Source: an uncultured Synechococcaceae cyanobacterium
GTDB taxonomy: Bacteria > Cyanobacteriota > Cyanobacteriia > PCC-6307 > Cyanobiaceae
Direction of reading: 5' to 3'
DNA length: 40,047 bases
NCBI GenBank assembly: GCA_902537275.1
Contig: CACBAW010000006.1
Location: 1 to 40,047, forward strand
Numbering within the stretch: position 1 is the stretch's first letter; every line of letters starts with the position of its first letter. The notes under the pieces are model-generated. The model was not told where the DNA came from. It saw nothing but the letters and a program-made list of their open reading frames with translations, and searched no databases. The position numbers and the translations under genes were made by a program. Positions 32,897-40,047 of this stretch are shown in pieces.

Positions 32897-32922
32897 GTAA
32901 CAAATGTTCTAATGATTGTTAC
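32897..32922. promoter_or_regulatory. Candidate operator: inverted repeat in the psaA/cobJ intergenic region
   Basis: GTAACAA-N12-TTGTTAC, perfect 7-nt arms, about 150 bp upstream of psaA. Confidence 0.35.
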
Positions 32923-33081
32923 TATATGAATATTTTGTTAAATTCTAGTCTATGACTAAATTATGAGTATTTTTACCCAAATTTTATATAAATTTCTTAA
33001 ATTTTTTTTTATATTTCAAAGAAAATTTTTTAAATCCAGCGACAGGATATAATTTCAAAGTTACTATCAATAGTTTCTAAT

Positions 33082-34884
33082 TTGAAAGGCATTGCGATAG
33101 GTCTATCTAACAATTCAAAAGAAATTTTAAAAAGGCTTAAAAAAACCGAATTTGTCAAAGACGTATATATTGCAGGTTCTTCAAAAGAGGAGGGAATAAA
33201 AAATGAACTTATTAAAGTTCAAAAACCAAGAGAAATCCTATTAAAAAAATGGCCGGAGATAGATTTAATAATTTTTGTAGGCTCAATTGCTGCATCAATA
33301 CGCATAATAAATTCATTTTTAACCTCTAAAGATCAAGATCCAGGTGTAATAGTTATAGATAACAAATGTTCCAGGATAGTTCCTTTAATTGGCCTACATC
33401 AGTCAAATACACAAAATATTGCATGTCAAATTGCTAATCTACTTGGTGGCGAAATTATAGAAACTAATAATTCCAATAATCAAAACCTCTTAAATATTGA
33501 TGCATTTGGGAATCAATGGGGTTGGAAAAGGTCTGGCAAAATAAAAGATTGGTCGAAACTAGTAATTAAACAAGCTAGGAACGAAGAAATATTTTGCAAA
33601 CAATTATCTGGTAATAAATTATGGAAAACTTCTGAATCAGCTGAGATTATTAATCAAATTGATAAAAAAGAAACTGAAAAACCAGATTCAACATTTTATG
33701 TGAGTATATTCGAAAATCATAAAATAACTTGGCACCCGCCCGTATTATGGGTTGGTATTGGATGTGAAAGAAATACAAGCAAAGAATTAATAACAAATTC
33801 TTTAAATAATTTTTTCAAATCAGGAAATTTATCACAGCAATCAATTGCGGGATTTGCAACTATTGATATCAAAAAAGATGAGAAAGGTATTTTAGAACTT
33901 GCTAAAGACAAAAACTTGCCTTTAAAGTTTTTTGGTAAAGAAGATCTTTCAAAAATAATTGTTCCAAATCCATCAAATATTGTGCAAAATGAAATTGGTA
34001 CACCTTCTGTAGCAGAAGCTTCTTGCTTACTTGCAGCAGGAAAAGAATCAAAATTATTAGAAGAAAAAAGAATTTTTAAAAATCAATCTGGAGCAGTAAC
34101 TATCGCTGTAGCAGAATCAAAAAATCAATATAATCCAACCCATGGCGAAATCCATATTATTGGAAGTGGGCCTGGTGATATCTCCTTACTAACTAATAAT
34201 GCAAGAAAAACACTTTCAAGATGTAATGTTTGGATTGGATACAAAATGTATTTAGATTTAATAAAACCCTTAAAAAGGAATGATCAGGTTTTAATTGAAA
34301 GTAAACTTACTGAAGAAAAAGAGAGATGCAGTAAAGCAATTCAACTAGCAGAGGAAGGAATAAAAGTAGCTTTAATTTCGTCAGGGGAATCTGGCTTTTA
34401 TGGAATGGCTGGTTTACTTTTGGAATTACTTCAAAAAATCAAAAAAGAATCCAGACCTTTTTTTGAAGTACATCCAGGTATAAGTAGTGTTCAATTAGCG
34501 GCTGCGATCAGTGGGGCACCACTAATGAATGACTTTTGTTCAATAAGCTTAAGCGATAAATTAACTCCCTGGTCTTTAATAAAAAAAAGAATTGAAGGAG
34601 CTCTTGTGGGTGATTTTGTAATAGCTTTATTTAATCCACAATCCATTGAAAGAAATTGGCAGCTAAAAAGTGTAATAGATATATGCTTACAATCTAAAGA
34701 TGAGGATACTCCAGTTTTAATAGCTAGACAAGTCGGAAGAGAAAATCAATCCAAAAAATTTTGTACTTTAAACACCATTCCTTTTAAAGAGATTGATATG
34801 TTATCAATAATTATTATTGGCAATTCTCAAACAACTTTAGTTGATGAAATATTTCTTACTCCAAGAGGATATTTACAAAATTAA
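33082..34884 (+). CDS. cobJ: CbiG-like / precorrin-3B C17-methyltransferase (CobJ) fusion
   Basis: CbiG-like N-terminal half (WVGIGCERNTSKELI...GIGTPSVAEASCLLAAG-type motif) and C-terminal CobJ (IHIIGSGPGDISLLTNNARKTL...SGESGFYGMAGLLLEL); TTG start. Confidence 0.92.
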   Translation: MKGIAIGLSNNSKEILKRLKKTEFVKDVYIAGSSKEEGIKNELIKVQKPREILLKKWPEIDLIIFVGSIAASIRIINSFLTSKDQDPGVIVIDNKCSRIVPLIGLHQSNTQNIACQIANLLGGEIIETNNSNNQNLLNIDAFGNQWGWKRSGKIKDWSKLVIKQARNEEIFCKQLSGNKLWKTSESAEIINQIDKKETEKPDSTFYVSIFENHKITWHPPVLWVGIGCERNTSKELITNSLNNFFKSGNLSQQSIAGFATIDIKKDEKGILELAKDKNLPLKFFGKEDLSKIIVPNPSNIVQNEIGTPSVAEASCLLAAGKESKLLEEKRIFKNQSGAVTIAVAESKNQYNPTHGEIHIIGSGPGDISLLTNNARKTLSRCNVWIGYKMYLDLIKPLKRNDQVLIESKLTEEKERCSKAIQLAEEGIKVALISSGESGFYGMAGLLLELLQKIKKESRPFFEVHPGISSVQLAAAISGAPLMNDFCSISLSDKLTPWSLIKKRIEGALVGDFVIALFNPQSIERNWQLKSVIDICLQSKDEDTPVLIARQVGRENQSKKFCTLNTIPFKEIDMLSIIIIGNSQTTLVDEIFLTPRGYLQN

Positions 34885-34981
34885 GTTTAGATAATCCATA
34901 ATTTTTTATAAATAGATTGTTTTTCTTTGCTTTTTCTTTATAAGAATACTAATCTTTTATAAAAAGACATAAGAAAATTAA

Positions 34982-35770
34982 TTGAAAAATATTGGTTTAA
35001 TTCTGTTTGACATTGATGGGGTAATCCGCAGCGTAGAAAATAGTTATAGACTTTCATTAAAAAAAACAGTTTACAAATTTTCCGGATGGGAGCCAAGTTA
35101 CATAGATATTGATAATGCAAAAAATGAAGGGATTTGGAATAATGACTGGGATTTAAGTTTAGAACTTATAAAAAGATGTATAAAAAAAGAGAACTTAAAC
35201 CTTGAAATTCCTCCTAAAGAGGAAATAGTAAAATGTTTTGAAGAGTTTTACTTTGGTGGAGATCCAAATAAAGATTGTAAATACTGGTCTGGTTTCATAA
35301 CAAATGAGGAGTTATTAGTTGATAAAAAGTTTTTTGATTTAATTCAGGGTAATGGAATAATCTGGGGTTTTGTTAGTGGTGCGGAGCCTGCCTCGGCAAA
35401 ATTTGTTTTAGAAAAAAGACTTGGACTAAAATCACCACCATTAATATCTATGGGAGATGCCCCTGACAAGCCAAATCCTAGAGGTTTTATTAACTTATCA
35501 AAAAAGCTTATTGGAGATAAACTTGGTGAATCAAATGTTCCCATTGCATATGTAGGCGATACTATTGCAGATATAAATACAGTTATAAACGCTAGAAAGG
35601 AAATACCAACTCAGAAATTCATAAGTATAGGAATAGCTCCCCCTCATTTACATTCAAAGTCCCGATTAAATGAACGTAATTCTTACGAAACAAATCTTAG
35701 GAATGCAGGCGCTGACTTAATTTTAAATTCTATTTATGACCTTAAAGATATTAATCTTGACTTGTTTTAA
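34982..35770 (+). CDS. HAD-superfamily hydrolase (cyanobacterial IA-type)
   Basis: LILFDIDGVIRSVENSYR, GFVSGAEPASAKFVLEKRLGL, GDAPDKPNPRGF, AYVGDTIADI; TTG start directly after an in-frame TAA. Confidence 0.87.
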   Translation: MKNIGLILFDIDGVIRSVENSYRLSLKKTVYKFSGWEPSYIDIDNAKNEGIWNNDWDLSLELIKRCIKKENLNLEIPPKEEIVKCFEEFYFGGDPNKDCKYWSGFITNEELLVDKKFFDLIQGNGIIWGFVSGAEPASAKFVLEKRLGLKSPPLISMGDAPDKPNPRGFINLSKKLIGDKLGESNVPIAYVGDTIADINTVINARKEIPTQKFISIGIAPPHLHSKSRLNERNSYETNLRNAGADLILNSIYDLKDINLDLF

Positions 35771-35805
35771 AACCAAAATTAATTAAAAATAATCTAAATT
35801 AATCA

Positions 35806-35894
35806 CGGAGAGGGAGGGATTCGAACCCTCGACAAAAGTTACCTCCTGTAACTCCTTAGCAGGGAGCCGCTTTCAACCACTCAGCCACCTCTCC
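35806..35894 (-). tRNA. tRNA-Ser (anticodon GCU)
   Basis: Reverse complement GGAGAGGTGGCTGAGTGGTTGAAAGC...CCCTGCTAAGGAG...GGGTTCGAATCCCTCCCTCTCCG; long variable arm; anticodon loop CTGCTAA. Confidence 0.95.
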
Positions 35895-35955
35895 AGTTCT
35901 TATACATTATCAATTTTTTTGCAAACATTCAAAATTTTTTATTTAATCGAAATGT

Positions 35956-37155
35956 CTAATCTACTTGAACTTTCGGTAATCTATTTTTAAAAGAACATAG
36001 AATTTCCCAAGGGATAGTATTAGATTTTCTTGCCCATTCAAGAGGAGAAATTGTTTTATCTCCATCAGATCCCAGTAATACCATGGTACTACCAACTTTA
36101 ATTTCATTAGAATCTGTTATGTCTACCATCATCTGGTCCATAGTTATAGATCCAACTTGAGGATAAAATTTATTATTATTGATAACGTTAATCTTGCCTG
36201 AAAGGTTTCTTGGGACGCCATCTGCATAACCAATACTTAATACAGCTAACTTAGTTTTTCTCTGACTTACAAATTTACCTCCATAACTTACACTTACACC
36301 CTTATCAATAGTCCTTATAAAAGCTACTTTAGCCTTCAAAGATAAAGCTGATTTAAGTAATAAATTGTTATCTATTTTGGCTAGAGGAATATATCCGTAC
36401 ATAGAAAGCCCAACACGTACCATATGAAAATGGAAATTTTTATCAAGAAGCATTCCTGCTGAATTAGCTAAATGAATCTTGATATTTTTATTTATATCAA
36501 CATTAATTTGATTTAATAATTCTTGAAACTTCTGCCTTTGTAATTGTGTAATACTTTTTGGATCCAATGAGTTGAGTTCATCTGCAGATGATAAATGACT
36601 ATATATTCCCTCAATAGAAATATTGTCAAAAGATTTGATGTTTTCAAATTGCTGAACAAATTTATTGTATTCAAATCCTAATCTTGACATTCCCGTATCA
36701 ACTTTGAGATGTAAAGGAAATTTCAATCCAAAGTACTTACCAATGTTATTGCAAATTAAACATTCTCTTATACTACTGATAGTTGGCATAAGATCATTTT
36801 TAAAACATACAATAAGATCCCTTTTCGTATAAAGATTTCCGAGGATAAGTATTGGTTTTTGAACTCCAGAAGAACGAAGCTTAATCCCTTCTTTTAAAGT
36901 TGCAACCCCTAATTCCGAAGCTCCGCCTTTTATAGCGTAGTCAGATACTACTTTTGCATCATGCCCATATCCGTCAGCTTTAACGACTGCCATAAATTGA
37001 CAATTTTTACTTAATTTTGATCTTAACTGTCTAACGTTTGTTTCTATTGCTTTACCTTTAATTTCAATCCATGCTCTTTGTTTTAGATCTATATCTTTTT
37101 CAAAATTTGGAAATTTGTAAAAATTAAATACCTGATTTGTTTGTCTATTTTGCAT
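35956..37155 (-). CDS. alr: Alanine racemase
   Basis: RAWIEIKGKAIETNVRQLR...FMAVVKADGYGHDA...HLKVDTGMSRLGF...RVGLSMYG...DQMMVDIT. Confidence 0.95.
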   Translation of the reverse strand: MQNRQTNQVFNFYKFPNFEKDIDLKQRAWIEIKGKAIETNVRQLRSKLSKNCQFMAVVKADGYGHDAKVVSDYAIKGGASELGVATLKEGIKLRSSGVQKPILILGNLYTKRDLIVCFKNDLMPTISSIRECLICNNIGKYFGLKFPLHLKVDTGMSRLGFEYNKFVQQFENIKSFDNISIEGIYSHLSSADELNSLDPKSITQLQRQKFQELLNQINVDINKNIKIHLANSAGMLLDKNFHFHMVRVGLSMYGYIPLAKIDNNLLLKSALSLKAKVAFIRTIDKGVSVSYGGKFVSQRKTKLAVLSIGYADGVPRNLSGKINVINNNKFYPQVGSITMDQMMVDITDSNEIKVGSTMVLLGSDGDKTISPLEWARKSNTIPWEILCSFKNRLPKVQVD

Positions 37156-37223
37156 TAACTTTGCACAAATATATGCGCTTATTGAAATATACAGTTAGCA
37201 TGACATGTAAATTGTAATTTGGC

Positions 37224-37730
37224 ATGGGCCAGACTCTAGTTTTAAATGCATCTTATGAACCTTTAAACATCACTTCCTGGCGAAGAGCAGTAATTTTAAT
37301 GATCAAAGGTAAAGCAGAAAGCTTAGAGGAAGATAAATCATATTCAATACATAGCGGAAAAAAGTTGCCGACAGTTATAAGGCTTCGTTACTACGTGAAG
37401 GTACCTTTTAGAGAGGTTTCTTTAACAAGAAAAAATATTCTTCTGAGAGATAATAATGCTTGCCAATACTGTAACTATAGGGGTAGTGACCTTTCAATAG
37501 ATCATGTTTTGCCGAGAAGCAGAGGTGGAACAGATAACTGGGAAAACGTTACTACAGCGTGTCTCAGATGTAATGTGCAAAAAGGTAATCGTACCCCCGA
37601 AGAGGCAAACATGCCCTTAAAACGTAAGCCTTATCGTCCATTAAGTAATCTAAATTTTGAAGCTACAAGACAAATTGACTCTGGTAGGCATAAAGAATGG
37701 AGTAAATACGTAATAGGTGTTGCAATCTAA
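37224..37730 (+). CDS. HNH endonuclease family protein
   Basis: NACQYCNYRGSDLSIDHVLPRSRGGTDNWENVTTACLRCNVQKGNRTPEEA. Confidence 0.93.
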   Translation: MGQTLVLNASYEPLNITSWRRAVILMIKGKAESLEEDKSYSIHSGKKLPTVIRLRYYVKVPFREVSLTRKNILLRDNNACQYCNYRGSDLSIDHVLPRSRGGTDNWENVTTACLRCNVQKGNRTPEEANMPLKRKPYRPLSNLNFEATRQIDSGRHKEWSKYVIGVAI

Positions 37731-37741
37731 TAAAAAAAATC

Positions 37742-38836
37742 TTAATTTGCTTCTTTATTAAAATCTTCCATCATTCTTTTTTGTTCTTGCGCTATGCATG
37801 CATTAATCACTTCTTCTAATTGACCAGCAAGAATTGGCTCAAGAGAAAAATTGGAACCTAATCTATGATCAGTTGTCCTGTTATCTTTAAAATTATAAGT
37901 TCTGATTTTTTCACTTCTATCGCCTGTTCCAACCTGTGAAAGCCTTTGTGATCTCTCTTTTGCATTGGCTTCTTTTAATTGAATTTCATACAATTTAGCT
38001 CTTAGAATTTCCATCGCTCGTTCGCGATTTTGCAATTGTGATCTCTCTTGAGTACAAAAAACTCTTATTCCTGTAGGCTTGTGGAGAAGATCAATAGCTG
38101 TCTCTACCTTATTGACATTTTGTCCACCTGCACCTCCTGATCTTGCTGTTCCAACCTCTAGATCTGTTGGATCGATTTTAACCTCAACAGGGTCAGCCTC
38201 AGGCATAACGGCCACTGTAGCAGTAGAAGTATGAACTCTACCTTGAGACTCAGTAGCTGGAACTCTTTGGACTCTATGTACACCAGCCTCAAATTTAAGT
38301 TGACTATATACAGAATCTCCCTTTACGGAGATAACTAACTCCTTAAATCCGCCCATATCTGACTCGGAAGCACTAATAGGTTTTACAGACCATCCAATTT
38401 TTTGTCCATATCTTTCATACATTCTTGCTAAATCACCTGCCCAAATACAAGCCTCATTACCTCCAGCACCAGCTCTGATTTCTAACATTACACTCCTTTC
38501 ATCTCTTGGGTCTTTTGGCAATAAGGCGATTGTGGTTTTTTGAATCAATTCACTCTTAGATTCCTCTAGAGTTATTAACTCCTCATTTATCAAAGATTCC
38601 ATTTCTTTATCATTTCTATTCTCTTTTAGTAGATTTTTTGAATCTTCGATTTCTTTATCAGTATCAAGCAACTTATTAAAATCAATCACCAAAGGTTCCA
38701 ATTTTGACCTTTCTCTCGCTATTGATTCCAATTTTTTTGGATCATTAGCTATATCAGGGTCAGCAAGCTGCACTTCCAAATTTTCAAAACTTTCTGAAGC
38801 AGTTTTCAACCTTGCAATTAATGTTGAGTATTCCAA
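37742..38836 (-). CDS. prfA: Peptide chain release factor 1
   Basis: [24 protein letters not shown]...[29 protein letters not shown]...[16 protein letters not shown]. Confidence 0.97.
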   Translation of the reverse strand: MEYSTLIARLKTASESFENLEVQLADPDIANDPKKLESIARERSKLEPLVIDFNKLLDTDKEIEDSKNLLKENRNDKEMESLINEELITLEESKSELIQKTTIALLPKDPRDERSVMLEIRAGAGGNEACIWAGDLARMYERYGQKIGWSVKPISASESDMGGFKELVISVKGDSVYSQLKFEAGVHRVQRVPATESQGRVHTSTATVAVMPEADPVEVKIDPTDLEVGTARSGGAGGQNVNKVETAIDLLHKPTGIRVFCTQERSQLQNRERAMEILRAKLYEIQLKEANAKERSQRLSQVGTGDRSEKIRTYNFKDNRTTDHRLGSNFSLEPILAGQLEEVINACIAQEQKRMMEDFNKEAN

Positions 38837-38864
38837 TTGAAATTGTGCTTAATTTTTGAAAATT

Positions 38865-39116
38865 CTATTTTTTAGAATCTTTTTCTTCTTTTGATGTGGC
38901 TGAATTAGCTGAACCCATTCCATATTTTTTCATAAACCTATCAACCCTACCTTCTGTATCAAGTATCTTCTGAGTTCCAGTGAAGAAGGGATGATTACCA
39001 CTCCATACATCAACATGTAATTCAGGCTGCGTTGAGCCAGTTGTCATTACAACTTCTCCATTACAGATAACTTTTGCATCTGGATACCATTTTGGGTGAA
39101 TTTCTGATTTTGGCAT
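38865..39116 (-). CDS. rpmE: 50S ribosomal protein L31
   Basis: MPKSEIHPKWYPDAKVICNGEVVMTTGSTQPELHVDVWSGNHPFFTGTQKILDTEGRVDRFMKKYG. Confidence 0.96.
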   Translation of the reverse strand: MPKSEIHPKWYPDAKVICNGEVVMTTGSTQPELHVDVWSGNHPFFTGTQKILDTEGRVDRFMKKYGMGSANSATSKEEKDSKK

Positions 39117-39129
39117 GATTTAAATTCCT

Positions 39130-39540
39130 TTAACGTTTGGAGAATTGAGGAGCTTTTCTTGCTTTTTTAAGACCATATTTTCTTCTTTCCTTAGCTCTAG
39201 GATCTCTACTGAGATGACCTTCTGTTTTTAGAGGTTTCCTATTGTCAGGTGATAATTCGCAAAGTGCTCTTGCTGCACCTTGCTTGATAGCATCTGCTTG
39301 ACCAGTCAATCCACCACCAAAAACATTTACGAAAACATCATAAGAATTTTCAAGGCCTAATGTTTGCAAAGGTGCTTTTATTGAATTTAAGTGCAGAGGG
39401 TTGAAGTTTAAGTAATCATCTCCTGCACGACCATTAATTTTTATTAGTCCATTTCCAGGAATCAAACGAACTCTAGCAACTGAAGTTTTTCTTCTTCCAG
39501 TTCCCCAGTACACAGCTTTGTTTTTTATTTGACTATTCAT
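39130..39540 (-). CDS. rpsI: 30S ribosomal protein S9
   Basis: [21 protein letters not shown]...[19 protein letters not shown]...[20 protein letters not shown]. Confidence 0.97.
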   Translation of the reverse strand: MNSQIKNKAVYWGTGRRKTSVARVRLIPGNGLIKINGRAGDDYLNFNPLHLNSIKAPLQTLGLENSYDVFVNVFGGGLTGQADAIKQGAARALCELSPDNRKPLKTEGHLSRDPRAKERRKYGLKKARKAPQFSKR

Positions 39541-39549
39541 TTTAGTAGA

Positions 39550-39981
39550 TTAACTATTTAATAATACAGGATTCTGAGCAGCATGAGGATGATCAGCACC
39601 TTTATAAACTTTTAGTTTTTTAAATTGCTGTCTTCCTAAAGAGTTATGTGGCAGCATCCCTTTAACAGCTTGCTCGATAATTCTTTCAGGAATTCTTTCT
39701 TGTAGAGACTCAAATTTTTCAATTTTCATTCCTCCTGGTCTTCCAGAATGCCTCCTATACAACTTTTGTGATGCTTTTTTCCCTGTTACCTCAACTTTTT
39801 CGGCGTTTACTACAATGACAAAATCTCCAGTATCTAAATGAGGTGTAAAAGTTGGTTTATTCTTACCTCTCAATACAGTTGCAATTTCTGTAGCAAGTCT
39901 TCCTAGTGTCTTATTTTTTGCGTCAACCAAAAACCAATTTCTTTCGATGGTTTCTAAGGATGGAGTAATTGTTTTATTCAT
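39550..39981 (-). CDS. rplM: 50S ribosomal protein L13
   Basis: [50 protein letters not shown]...[23 protein letters not shown]. Confidence 0.97.
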   Translation of the reverse strand: MNKTITPSLETIERNWFLVDAKNKTLGRLATEIATVLRGKNKPTFTPHLDTGDFVIVVNAEKVEVTGKKASQKLYRRHSGRPGGMKIEKFESLQERIPERIIEQAVKGMLPHNSLGRQQFKKLKVYKGADHPHAAQNPVLLNS

Positions 39982-40047
39982 TTACCAAATTTATGAAATA
40001 AATTCAAAGTTAGTCTTAAATTCTACCTTATTGGAGTAATATTAAAC

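Noticed and set aside
1-40047. CRISPR array, prophage or toxin-antitoxin/defence island
   Set aside because: No regularly spaced repeats, phage structural genes or recognised defence proteins; the HNH gene at 37224 is a common standalone family and is not accompanied by Cas, IscB or restriction genes.

Overview
AT-rich, tightly packed chromosomal window whose gene content and order look like a high-light-type marine picocyanobacterium (Prochlorococcus; inferred from protein content, not tested). It carries mainly conserved core loci: the 3' end of infB, tRNA-Thr(CGU), two glycosyltransferases, a radical SAM protein, clpS, dapL, rne-rnhB, pheA, an MPBQ-methyltransferase-like gene, the str operon (rpsL-rpsG-fusA-tuf-rpsJ), gltB with a YciI-like gene, lipA, psaL-psaI, psaA-psaB, a cbiG/cobJ fusion, tRNA-Ser(GCU), alr, an HNH gene, prfA, and rpmE-rpsI-rplM. 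No CRISPR array, prophage, IS element or obvious new multi-gene defence system was seen. Best items for follow-up: (1) the Arg-rich/SSA C-terminal motif of RNase E, resembling the known cyanobacterial PNPase-binding nonapeptide, lies exactly in the out-of-frame overlap with rnhB and contains an A8 run; (2) a resolvase-like protein lacking the expected catalytic serine, followed by a 68-aa acidic ORF; (3) a divergent beta-lactamase-like / NlpC-P60 pair with start codons 3 bp apart; (4) an inverted repeat in the psaA/cobJ intergenic region; (5) a HAD gene that apparently must start at TTG. A psaI gene missing from the supplied ORF track was found by reading the minus strand.
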